NCBI GenBank assembly: GCA_900543175.1
Contig: UQQO01000022.1
Coordinates: 1-20,870 of the forward strand
DNA from: an uncultured Fusobacterium sp.
GTDB taxonomy: Bacteria > Fusobacteriota > Fusobacteriia > Fusobacteriales > Fusobacteriaceae
Length of the DNA: 20,870 nt
Reading direction: 5' to 3'
Shown here: positions 1 through 6,017 of the stretch, piece by piece
How the letters are laid out: each line of letters begins with the position of its first letter
How positions within the stretch are numbered: the first letter of the stretch is position 1
The notes under the pieces: model-generated
Databases searched by the model: none
The model's input: only the letters and a program-made list of their open reading frames with translations
Told to the model about the DNA's origin: nothing
Position numbers and translations under genes: made by a program

Positions 1-38
1 CTGAAATTATAATCTATAATCCTCTGATAATCATTCAT
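1..38 (-). CDS. 5' end of an unidentified element gene (partial)
   Basis: An ATG at 38-36 on the minus strand is preceded by GAGGAG with good spacing and opens a frame reading MNDYQRIIDYNF before leaving the window. It starts six bases after the stop codon of the minus-strand frame at 45-215, suggesting one operon with translational coupling. Only about 12 residues are visible, too few to assign a family. It belongs to the element on the left. Confidence 0.45.
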   Translation of the reverse strand, partial: MNDYQRIIDYNF

Positions 39-44
39 AACAAT

Positions 45-215
45 CTACTCCTCTGTCTGATTATTTGTGTTATTTAATGCTTCTTCTCTTTCCTTTTCTA
101 AACGAAGTTTTGCTTCAAGTTGTTTTTGTCTTTGTTTAATTAATCTATTTACTTCCTCTTCTGATTTATAACTTGCTTCTTTATCAGTAAAAATAATTAA
201 ATTTTTATAGAATTT
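45..215 (-). pseudogene. Charged C-terminal coding remnant lacking a start
   Basis: A 56-codon open frame on the minus strand ends at TAG (47-45). It encodes a strongly charged, probably helical segment rich in Glu, Lys, Arg and Gln (for example EEEVNRLIKQRQKQLEAKL). An in-frame TAA lies immediately upstream (218-216), and there is no ATG, GTG or TTG in the frame, nor any ribosome binding site near its beginning. It therefore looks like the 3' end of a gene whose 5' part was lost where it meets the regulator promoter region. The frame is credible because its stop lies six bases before a good start codon (38). An unusual start codon such as ATT cannot be excluded. Function unknown. Confidence 0.4.
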
Positions 216-243
216 TTAAAATTATAAAATGTTATAAATAATC

Positions 244-272
244 TTGACAATTTAAATGATATAAAATATAAT
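244..272 (+). promoter_or_regulatory. Consensus promoter of the regulator-xis-int cassette
   Basis: TTGACA at 244-249, a 17-bp spacer, and TATAAT at 267-272 match the sigma-70-type consensus perfectly. The predicted transcript has a leader of about 85 bases before the regulator ATG at 367. The regulator, excisionase and integrase follow without terminators, so this promoter probably drives all three. Confidence 0.8.
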
Positions 273-281
273 ATATTATAT
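266..281. promoter_or_regulatory. Palindrome over the -10 box, possible operator
   Basis: ATATAATATATTATAT is a perfect 16-bp inverted repeat covering the -10 hexamer. An HTH repressor bound here would block RNA polymerase, so self-regulation by the adjacent XRE-type protein is possible. Such palindromes also arise by chance in DNA this AT-rich, so the operator role is only an inference. Confidence 0.3.
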
Positions 282-366
282 CTTACGTAATTTAGTATAA
301 AAAATATACAAAAATATAAAAATTAATAATTTCTCAACATTACTTACTTATAATAGGAGGGACTAA

Positions 367-972
367 ATGAATCTTTTTGCTGATACTTTGAATTATAAGA
401 AATTAAAAGAAGTTCGAATCTCAAGGAACATGTCTTTAGCGGAAGTTGCAGAAAAAGTTGGAATTACTGAAGCAACTCTTTCACGGTACGAGAGTGGAAA
501 AATTAGGAATATACCCTTGGAAACGGTACAAAAGATAGCTGCTGTTTATAAATATGATTATCAGTTCTTTTATGGGTTAAGTAGTTTACCTTTTTTTTCA
601 AGCGTTATTGGAATCATTATCAGTTCTATTTATATAATTTCACCTTTAAGTTTATTAAATGGTGCAACTATTGGATATGCAAGTGGATTCTTTATTTTTG
701 ATTTTTTACGTAAATATTACGAAAAAGATAAAATTAAGAGCGAAGATATGAAAGTTAATTTATACCTGCAATTAAATGAAGACGAAAAAGAAGAATACGA
801 GACTTTTAAGGCAATGAATTACAGTTTTTTAAAAACTAAAAAACTATTTTCTAAAGCTGAAATAGAAGAGAATGAAGGTATATTATTAGCTTATTATTTT
901 GCTCACAAGGTAAGACGAGAAAATAAAGTTATTGATATAAGTCAAGAAGAAGATAAGGAGGTAAAAGAATGA
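367..972 (+). CDS. Membrane-anchored XRE-family transcriptional regulator
   Basis: This 201-residue protein begins with a Cro/C1-type helix-turn-helix (about residues 10-65, core MSLAEVAEKVGITEATLSRY), typical of element repressors that bind operator DNA. Two hydrophobic segments follow at about 75-95 and 98-115, suggesting it is tethered to the inner membrane. A charged, presumably cytoplasmic C-terminal domain of about 85 residues ends in an acidic, lysine-rich tail. The start is supported by TAGGAGGG just upstream. Its last codons overlap the excisionase start by four bases (ATGA), so the two are probably co-translated. Its position as first gene of a xis-int cassette suggests it controls excision or maintenance of the element. 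The membrane segments are unusual for a repressor and suggest it could sense an envelope signal, which is inference. Confidence 0.75.
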   Translation: MNLFADTLNYKKLKEVRISRNMSLAEVAEKVGITEATLSRYESGKIRNIPLETVQKIAAVYKYDYQFFYGLSSLPFFSSVIGIIISSIYIISPLSLLNGATIGYASGFFIFDFLRKYYEKDKIKSEDMKVNLYLQLNEDEKEEYETFKAMNYSFLKTKKLFSKAEIEENEGILLAYYFAHKVRRENKVIDISQEEDKEVKE

Positions 973-1163
973 ATAAACTAGATCATTATCCAGATTTAAT
1001 GGATATTAAGCAAGTAGCTGAAGTGTTGAGTATATCTAAACCATTTGCTAGGCAACTTTGCTTAAGAAATCAAATTAAATATATTCGTATAGGTTGGCTG
1101 TATAAAGTCGAGAAATCAGATTTAATTGACTTTATAAATAAAAATAAAAGACAGGGGGTATAA
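969..1163 (+). CDS. xis: Excisionase-like helix-turn-helix protein
   Basis: This 64-residue protein has a MerR/excisionase-type winged helix (HTH_17 style). A recognition helix region, MDIKQVAEVLSISKPFARQL, is followed by the short wing KYIRIGWLYKVEKSDLIDFI, a pattern typical of 'excisionase family' proteins. Such proteins bend attachment-site DNA and steer the integrase toward excision. AAGGAGG stands seven bases before the ATG. The gene overlaps the regulator by four bases and ends three bases before the integrase start, so the three are a tight operon. Its small size and place directly before a tyrosine recombinase support the Xis role; it could instead be a purely regulatory DNA-binding protein. 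Confidence 0.75.
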   Translation: MNKLDHYPDLMDIKQVAEVLSISKPFARQLCLRNQIKYIRIGWLYKVEKSDLIDFINKNKRQGV

Positions 1164-1165
1164 TT

Positions 1166-2449
1166 ATGACAAAAAGTGAAAAAGAAAGCTTTAGATTACA
1201 TGGTCGATTGCGAATTAAAAGTAATTATTATCATGTACTAATTGACACCAAGCATCCAGTAACAAATGAGGTAATTAGACATTCTCAAAGCACGAAATTA
1301 AAGGCTCTTTGTGGTAGTAAAAAGGAAGAAAAGAGTAATAAAGCTATGGCTGAAGAGATGCTAATTGACTTTGAAAGGAAGTGGTCAAAGTTTTATCTTG
1401 ATCAGTATTTGAGCAAAAAGACAGAGATTACTTTTAATGAGTATCTTTGGGAATGGCTAGAAAGGAAAAAAAGTAGGGTAGTTTTCAAAACGTTCGAGGG
1501 ATACAAGACAATAATTAGGCGAATAGATAAGTATTTTTCAGAAAAAAACATATTATTAGAAGAATTGACTATTAGAGATTTGCAAAAATTTTATGAATAT
1601 TGCAATAAGACTTTAGGAATTTCTAACAATACAATAATTAAGGAGCATAAGCTCATAAAGAGTGCTTTGGAATGTGCACGAAAAGAGGAATTGATTTCAA
1701 AAAATCCAGCTGATTATATTGATTCTTTTAAAAAGGAAGATACAGAAAAGGTATTTTTAAAAGAAGAGAAAATGGAAAAAATAATTCAAGCTATAGATGA
1801 TAATAAAATAAGTACTCCAGCATTTCTTGCCTCTAAATATGGTTTCAGAAGAGGAGAAGCTGTAGGACTACGTTGGTCAGATATTGATTTTGAGAATAAT
1901 ACTATAACAGTGTGCAATTCTGTTGTAGATGTTGAAAACAAGGATAAAAATGCAAAAAATAAAAAGAAGCAGGTAAATAGACTAAAGTTAAAAACAAAAG
2001 CAAGTTTTAGAGTACTCCCCTTGTTAATGGAGGTTAAGGATTATCTTTTAAATTTAAGAAAGCAACAAAAAGAAAATAGAGAGAGATTTAAAACATCTTA
2101 TAACACTGAATATTTAGATAATATTTGTGTTGATCAGTTAGGTAATCTCGTTAAATTGGATTATGTAACCAAAAAATTTAAAAAAATTGTAACAAAATTA
2201 AACTATGAAAAGGTAACTTTTCATACATTGAGACATAGTGTAGCAACTTTACTGCATAAGCACGGATTCAGCGTAAAAATAATACAATATTGGCTTGGTC
2301 ATTCTAATATATCTACAACATTAGATACATATACTCACTTGTCATTAGAGGATCTGTCAGATGTAGCTAATACTTTTAATAATTTATATAAACAAAAAAA
2401 ATCATATATTTCAACATTAAATCCTGCCGCCCAGCCTGATCAATATTAA
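1166..2449 (+). CDS. int: Tyrosine recombinase integrase
   Basis: This 427-residue protein should catalyse site-specific integration and excision of the element. A probable arm-binding N-terminal domain (about 10-75) precedes a SAM-like core-binding domain (about 87-185) and the catalytic domain (about 195-410). The catalytic set is visible: R228 in GFRRGE, a beta-hairpin lysine in KTKASFR (K276 or K278), H353 and R356 in HTLRH, H379 in LGHSNI, and the nucleophile Y389 in DTYTH. The length is in the range of integrases from ICEs and prophages of Gram-positive type. AGGGGG precedes the ATG. The gene ends 43 bases from the CCA end of the tRNA-Leu, as expected for an integrase beside its attachment site. 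No lesion is seen, so it should be active. Confidence 0.93.
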   Translation: MTKSEKESFRLHGRLRIKSNYYHVLIDTKHPVTNEVIRHSQSTKLKALCGSKKEEKSNKAMAEEMLIDFERKWSKFYLDQYLSKKTEITFNEYLWEWLERKKSRVVFKTFEGYKTIIRRIDKYFSEKNILLEELTIRDLQKFYEYCNKTLGISNNTIIKEHKLIKSALECARKEELISKNPADYIDSFKKEDTEKVFLKEEKMEKIIQAIDDNKISTPAFLASKYGFRRGEAVGLRWSDIDFENNTITVCNSVVDVENKDKNAKNKKKQVNRLKLKTKASFRVLPLLMEVKDYLLNLRKQQKENRERFKTSYNTEYLDNICVDQLGNLVKLDYVTKKFKKIVTKLNYEKVTFHTLRHSVATLLHKHGFSVKIIQYWLGHSNISTTLDTYTHLSLEDLSDVANTFNNLYKQKKSYISTLNPAAQPDQY

Positions 2450-2492
2450 AATATATGACTTAAAATTATTTCTATTAATTTAGTTATTTAAG

Positions 2493-2579
2493 TGGTGCCT
2501 AAAGGGGGACTCGAACCCCCAAGGCATTGCTGCCAACAGATTTTGAGTCTGTCGTGTTTACCAATTTCACCATTCAGGC
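2493..2579 (-). tRNA. tRNA-Leu (anticodon CAA), probably element-borne
   Basis: A complete 87-nt class II tRNA with encoded CCA. The acceptor stem is GCCTGAA with TTTAGGC (one G-U pair). The D stem is GTG/CAC, the anticodon stem is ACAGA/TCTGT around the loop CTCAAAA (CAA at 2545-2543), the long variable arm is closed by GGCA/TGCC, and the T arm is GGGGG-TTCGAGT-CCCCC. All arms pair, so it should fold and decode UUG. Its 5' half differs from the broken copy at 2675-2712 by seven transitions and one indel, always A or T in this copy. Its two acceptor strands match each other, so it is a coherent gene and not a fusion of chromosomal and element halves. Confidence 0.93.
2541..2563. repeat. Attachment-site-like repeat, copy 1 (within intact tRNA-Leu)
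   Basis: This 23-bp stretch matches 2675-2697 at 20 of 23 positions, with a perfect TTTTGAGTC block covering the anticodon loop. The three mismatches are T versus C. The crossover of integration probably falls within the shared block. Confidence 0.5.
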
Positions 2580-2674
2580 TTTTAAAATATTTGAGGACGA
2601 TTGGTAAGGACGTTTATAACTAACTACTTACAATATATTATAAATACTAGCTTTTTAAAGATATGGTAATAATC
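2580..2674. other. Spacer between intact and broken tRNA-Leu
   Basis: This 95-bp AT-rich stretch has no open frame of note and no tRNA 3' half. If the tRNA model is right it is element DNA at the junction. A TATAAT-like box on the minus strand lacks a convincing -35, so the intact tRNA may depend on the promoter upstream of the broken copy. Confidence 0.4.
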
Positions 2675-2697
2675 TTTTGAGTCCGTCGCGTCTACCA
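2675..2697. repeat. Attachment-site-like repeat, copy 2 (probable right attachment junction)
   Basis: Partner of 2541-2563. To its left the sequence no longer resembles tRNA, while to its right it continues as tRNA 5' half and promoter, so this copy marks the likely element-chromosome junction. Confidence 0.55.
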
Positions 2698-2712
2698 TTC
2701 CGCCACCCAGGC
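2675..2712 (-). pseudogene. Truncated tRNA-Leu, 5' half only
   Basis: Read on the minus strand, 38 bases reproduce the 5' half of a tRNA-Leu: acceptor strand GCCTGGG, D arm with GGTAGACGCG, 5' anticodon stem strand and the whole loop CTCAAAA. Similarity stops exactly after the loop; the next bases (GATTATT) cannot pair with the 5' stem. The G/C-rich acceptor strand would need CCCAGGC, which is absent nearby, so the missing 3' half should be at the far end of the element. One base is missing in the D loop relative to the intact copy, consistent with decay after loss of function. It keeps a good promoter at its 5' side, so it is probably the native chromosomal gene. Confidence 0.85.
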
Positions 2713-2726
2713 ACGTTTGCTATATA

Positions 2727-2755
2727 ATAATATAATATTTACCCCACTTTGTCAA
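2727..2755 (-). promoter_or_regulatory. tRNA-Leu promoter
   Basis: On the minus strand TTGACA (2755-2750), a 17-bp spacer and TATTAT (2732-2727) lie about 15 bases before the first base of the truncated tRNA. It begins only seven bases past the stop codon of the pseudouridine synthase gene. Transcription from it would cross the broken tRNA half and the spacer into the intact tRNA-Leu. Confidence 0.75.
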
Positions 2756-2761
2756 GCAAAA

Positions 2762-3634
2762 TTAAAATAATTTTGTAAAACTATCAGGTATTTTACTAGA
2801 GAAATGTAGAACTTTTTTAGTAGTAGGATGAACAAAAACTATTGTACTAGCATGAAGCCCTAGACGGTTGATAGGGTTTTTAGTTGAACCATATTTTTTA
2901 TCCCCAACTACACTATGTCCTAAATCTTGCATATGTACACGGATTTGATTTTTTCTTCCAGTATCAATGCTAACCTCTAAAAGTGAGTAGTTTTTATTTC
3001 TTTTGATAACTTTATAGTGAGAAACTGCCTTTTTTCCTTCTTTTGGATCTTGGCTAGAGTATGTTATAAAGGCTCTATTTTCTTTTAAATAAGATATAAT
3101 AGTATCGCTGTCTTTTTTAACAACTCCCTCTACAAGAGCCACATATGTTCTCTCTTTTACAGACTCATTCCAAGTTGTTTGTAAAATATCTTGAGCCTTT
3201 TCATTTTTAGCAAATATCATTATTCCAGAAGTGTCTCTATCTAAACGGTGAACAACAAATATTTTATTCTTAGGATTCTTATTTTTTAAATACTCTTTAA
3301 GCATATTATATGCAGTTTTTTCTCTCTCGTTATCAGTGGCTACTGATAAAATTCCATTGTCCTTTTCCACAACAATTACATCATCGTCTTCATATATAAT
3401 AGCAACACCTTTCATATTGCTAATAGATTCGCTTTTACCCCAATCAACAGTTACAGAATCTCCTGGCATTAAAGGGTGATTATATTGTGAGATAACCTCA
3501 TCATTTACAAAAACTTTTCTCTTTGTAAGAAGTGACTTGATGCTTGTACGACTTTTTCCAGCAAGTTTCTCCATAAGAAAAGCCATTAATTCATTTTTAA
3601 CTTCAACTTTAAACACTGTATTTTTTTTCTTCAT
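2762..3634 (-). CDS. RluA-family RNA pseudouridine synthase with S4 domain
   Basis: This 290-residue enzyme should isomerise uridine to pseudouridine in rRNA or tRNA. An S4 RNA-binding domain occupies about residues 11-65 (KSRTSIKSLLTKRKVFVND). The catalytic domain follows, with the RluA signature HRLDRDTSG at 129-137, whose D132 is the catalytic aspartate. Later family features are GRKNQIRVHM (226-235) and GLHASTIVF. The architecture and length match RluD/RluC-type enzymes, but the exact target uridine cannot be told from sequence alone. TAGGAGG precedes the ATG. The gene is divergent from alaX and ends just upstream of the tRNA-Leu promoter with no obvious terminator, so some read-through into the tRNA region is possible. 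Confidence 0.9.
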   Translation of the reverse strand: MKKKNTVFKVEVKNELMAFLMEKLAGKSRTSIKSLLTKRKVFVNDEVISQYNHPLMPGDSVTVDWGKSESISNMKGVAIIYEDDDVIVVEKDNGILSVATDNEREKTAYNMLKEYLKNKNPKNKIFVVHRLDRDTSGIMIFAKNEKAQDILQTTWNESVKERTYVALVEGVVKKDSDTIISYLKENRAFITYSSQDPKEGKKAVSHYKVIKRNKNYSLLEVSIDTGRKNQIRVHMQDLGHSVVGDKKYGSTKNPINRLGLHASTIVFVHPTTKKVLHFSSKIPDSFTKLF

Positions 3635-3662
3635 TATATCCTCCTAAAATCTGTCAGACTAT

Positions 3663-3671
3663 ATTATACCA
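3663..3671 (-). promoter_or_regulatory. Extended -10 promoter for the pseudouridine synthase gene
   Basis: On the minus strand TGGTATAAT (3671-3663) is an extended -10 element about 30 bases before the start codon. No good -35 is visible, which is common for extended -10 promoters. Confidence 0.55.
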
Positions 3672-3707
3672 CCTTTTACAAAAAAATTCTAAACTTTTCT
3701 ATTTAAG

Positions 3708-3737
3708 TTAAAACTTTTTATAGTTGTATGGTATAAT
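3708..3737 (+). promoter_or_regulatory. Extended -10 promoter for alaX
   Basis: TGGTATAAT with the -10 box at 3732-3737 is an extended -10. A weak -35 (TTAAAA, 3708-3713) lies 18 bases upstream. It mirrors the TGGTATAAT facing the other way at 3671-3663. Confidence 0.6.
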
Positions 3738-3767
3738 AAGGAATGAAAAAAAGATAGGAGGGTGAAA

Positions 3768-4877
3768 ATGGTAGAAGTTTTAAACTGTAATAAAATAAAA
3801 AATGGTTATGAAATAGAGCTAAAAGAAAATGTTTTCTATCTTGATGGAAAGGGCGGACAATTAGGAGATAGAGGATATATTGGAGAGAGTAAAATTTTAG
3901 AGGTTAAAGAGAGTAAAGTTATTGTAGATAGAGAATTAATTGCAGGAGAATATGAGTATTCAATAGATGAAAATAGAAGAAGAGATATAGCACAACAACA
4001 CACAGCACAACATCTATTTTCAGCAATAGCTTACAATGATTATCAACTAAACACAGTAGGGTTCAGAATGGCTGAAGAATATACAACTGTAGATTTAGAT
4101 TCAAACACTATCAGTGATGAAATAATAGAGGAGTTAGAATTTAAAGCAAATGAGATTATTGAAAAGGCTATTCAATTAAAAATATACATTATGAACCATG
4201 AAGATGCAATGAAAGTTGAAGGGCTAAGAAAAGCTATTAAAGATAAGGTAACTGGAGATGTTAGATTTGTAGAGATTCCAGAGGTTGATTTAGGGGCTTG
4301 TGCTGGTTTCCATGTAGAAAATACAAAAGACATTAGAGTTTTTAAATTAATCAACCATGAAAAGATTAAAGGTAACTATACAAGATTTTACTTTATAGCT
4401 GGAGATAGAGCTTTAAATGATTACAATTTCAAACATTGTTTATCAAGAGAGCTTTGCCATACATTTAGTTGTAAAAATGAAGAGATAGTTGAAATGGTAG
4501 ATAAATTCTTAGATGAAAAGAAAAAAGTTGAAGGAGAATTAAAGAACTTAGCAGCTAATTATGGTGAACTATTAAGTGAAAAACTTATGAGAGAGGCTGA
4601 AACTATTGGAGATAATAAAGTTGTAATCTATTTAGGAGATAAGGTTGTAGGACAATTTTTAGGAAGATATATTGATTTAGATAATTATCTTCTAATTACT
4701 GGAAGTGATGAAAACTATTCATTGATGAGTAATAAGGTTAATTGTAAGGAGTTTATAAAGCACATTATAACTGCTCAAGGTGGAATCAAAGGTGGAGGAA
4801 ATGAAACAAAAGGTAATTTCAAAGGAAAAATTTCAAAAGATGAACTTTTAAATAATCTTAAAACTTTCCTTTCCTAG
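3768..4877 (+). CDS. alaX: Alanyl-tRNA editing protein, AlaX type with DHHA1 domain
   Basis: This 369-residue protein is a stand-alone relative of the alanyl-tRNA synthetase editing domain, expected to hydrolyse Ser-tRNA(Ala) and possibly Gly-tRNA(Ala). The N-terminal part has the AlaRS-like VFYLDGKGGQLGDRG (22-36). The zinc site is H78 and H82 in HTAQH plus C178 and H182 in CAGFH. These replace the usual HTATH and CGGTH, so the ligands are kept but neighbours differ. A helical segment (about 235-280) leads to a C-terminal DHHA1-like domain with a glycine-rich GGIKGGGNETKGNFKG at 338-353, which binds tRNA in AlaRS. The ATG at 3768 is chosen because AGGAGG ends at 3761; a GTG at 3762 would lie inside that site. 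It is divergent from the pseudouridine synthase and precedes rlmN. Confidence 0.85.
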   Translation: MVEVLNCNKIKNGYEIELKENVFYLDGKGGQLGDRGYIGESKILEVKESKVIVDRELIAGEYEYSIDENRRRDIAQQHTAQHLFSAIAYNDYQLNTVGFRMAEEYTTVDLDSNTISDEIIEELEFKANEIIEKAIQLKIYIMNHEDAMKVEGLRKAIKDKVTGDVRFVEIPEVDLGACAGFHVENTKDIRVFKLINHEKIKGNYTRFYFIAGDRALNDYNFKHCLSRELCHTFSCKNEEIVEMVDKFLDEKKKVEGELKNLAANYGELLSEKLMREAETIGDNKVVIYLGDKVVGQFLGRYIDLDNYLLITGSDENYSLMSNKVNCKEFIKHIITAQGGIKGGGNETKGNFKGKISKDELLNNLKTFLS

Positions 4878-4906
4878 TTGTATTTAAATGAATTTTTTGT
4901 TATAAT
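4878..4906 (+). promoter_or_regulatory. rlmN promoter
   Basis: TTGTAT (4878-4883), a 17-bp spacer and TATAAT (4901-4906) precede the rlmN ATG by about 31 bases. It begins right after the alaX stop, so rlmN and the PBP gene can be transcribed on their own. Confidence 0.65.
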
Positions 4907-4937
4907 AATATGTTAATAATTTATAGTTGGAGGAGTA

Positions 4938-5990
4938 ATGACAGATAAAATCAATTTATTAAACCTAAATCAAAAGGAACTTGAAGATTTAGTAATATCA
5001 CTTGGAATGAAAAAATTCTATGGAAAACAAATATTTAACTGGTTACATAAAAAAATAGTAAGAGATCTAAATGAGATAACAAATCTATCATTAAAAGATA
5101 GAGAACTTTTAGGAGAAAAGGCATATATACCATTTTTAAACCTATTAAGACAACAAGTATCAAAAATTGACAAAACAGAAAAATTCTTGTTTGGACTTGA
5201 AGATGGACACACAATTGAAACAGTACTTTTAAGACATAAAGACAAAAGAAATACACTTTGTATCTCTTCTCAAGTTGGTTGTCCTGTAAAATGTGCTTTC
5301 TGTGCAACTGGACAAGATGGATTTATTAGAAATCTTGATGTAAATGAGATTATCAACCAAGTTTATACAGTTGAAAGAAGATTAGTTAAACAAGGAAGCA
5401 ACATTAACAATATAGTATTTATGGGAATGGGAGAGCCTCTATTAAACTTAGATAATGTTTTAAAAGCTTTAGATATTCTTTCAAATGAAAATGGAATCAA
5501 CATCTCTAAGAGAAAAATAACTATCTCTACTTCAGGAATTGTTCCAAATATTGAAAAGATACTACTTGAAAAACTTCCTATTGAATTAGCTGTATCTCTA
5601 CACAGTGCAATTAATGAAAAGAGAGATGTAATTATACCTATAAATAGAGCTTATCCTTTAGAAGATCTATATGCAGTTTTACAAGAGTATCAAAGACAAA
5701 CAAAACGTAGAATTACTTTTGAATATATCCTTATAAATAATTTCAACGTTTCAGATACAGATGCTAATGCTCTAGCTGATTTTGTACATGATTTTGATCA
5801 CGTAGTAAACTTAATACCTTTCAATCCTGTTGCAAATACAGAGTTTGAAAGACCTTCAGATAAGAAGATAGATAAATTCTATACATTCTTAAAAGATGTA
5901 AGAAAGGTAAATGTTACTTTAAGAAGAGAAAAGGGAACAGATATAGATGGAGCATGTGGACAACTTAGACAAAAAGGAGCAAAAAAATAG
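4938..5990 (+). CDS. rlmN: 23S rRNA/tRNA adenine-C2 methyltransferase RlmN
   Basis: A 350-residue radical SAM enzyme that makes 2-methyladenosine at A2503 of 23S rRNA and, in studied bacteria, at A37 of some tRNAs. The iron-sulfur cluster cysteines are C115, C119 and C122 in [12 protein letters not shown]. The methyl-carrying cysteine expected near the C terminus is C340 in DGACGQLR. The SAM-binding GMGEPLLN motif (163-170) and the N-terminal helical RNA-binding region (about 10-65) are also present, and the length is normal. TTGGAGGAG precedes the ATG. Loss of this enzyme in other bacteria changes ribosome accuracy and susceptibility to drugs at the peptidyl transferase centre. The related Cfr resistance enzyme was considered, but sequence style and housekeeping context favour RlmN. 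Confidence 0.96.
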   Translation: MTDKINLLNLNQKELEDLVISLGMKKFYGKQIFNWLHKKIVRDLNEITNLSLKDRELLGEKAYIPFLNLLRQQVSKIDKTEKFLFGLEDGHTIETVLLRHKDKRNTLCISSQVGCPVKCAFCATGQDGFIRNLDVNEIINQVYTVERRLVKQGSNINNIVFMGMGEPLLNLDNVLKALDILSNENGINISKRKITISTSGIVPNIEKILLEKLPIELAVSLHSAINEKRDVIIPINRAYPLEDLYAVLQEYQRQTKRRITFEYILINNFNVSDTDANALADFVHDFDHVVNLIPFNPVANTEFERPSDKKIDKFYTFLKDVRKVNVTLRREKGTDIDGACGQLRQKGAKK

Positions 5991-6017
5991 TATTTTTTAT
6001 AAGGAGTGTTGACTAAT

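Larger units (their letters stand above)
216..366. other. AT-rich intergenic control region of the element
   Basis: No gene is seen here. The stretch holds the regulator promoter (244-272), a 16-bp palindrome over its -10 box (266-281), a short TTACGTAA palindrome (283-290), and the ribosome binding site of the regulator gene (about 355-360). The rest is very AT-rich. Confidence 0.6.
1..2680. mobile_element. Right end of a tRNA-Leu-integrated mobile element (partial)
   Basis: Seen: a regulator, an excisionase-like protein and a tyrosine recombinase form one rightward cassette that ends beside tRNA sequence, with a broken tRNA-Leu 5' half at 2675-2712 marking the junction with chromosome. Leftward partial genes at 1-215 continue out of the window. 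Known: integrative elements commonly place xis/int next to their attachment site in a tRNA gene. Inferred: the element extends left of base 1, so its type (ICE, prophage, satellite) cannot be decided here. The right boundary is placed at the anticodon loop, where similarity between the two tRNA copies stops. Confidence 0.75.

Noticed and set aside
2450..2492. Terminator for the integrase gene
   Set aside because: A weak CTTAAA/TTTAAG hairpin can be drawn but it has no G/C stem or T tract.
2675..2712. A second functional tRNA-Leu
   Set aside because: Only the 5' half is present; the bases after the loop cannot close the anticodon stem and no variable or T arm follows.
3762..3767. GTG start for alaX
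   Set aside because: It lies at the end of the AGGAGG site with no spacing; the ATG at 3768 is correctly spaced.
5018..5307. Two overlapping minus-strand open frames
   Set aside because: Both are antisense to rlmN, whose radical SAM motifs are certain; no independent start signals.
6006..6017. GTG or TTG start for the penicillin-binding protein
   Set aside because: GTG overlaps AAGGAG and TTG is two bases after it; the ATG at 6018 begins a normal basic-hydrophobic membrane anchor.
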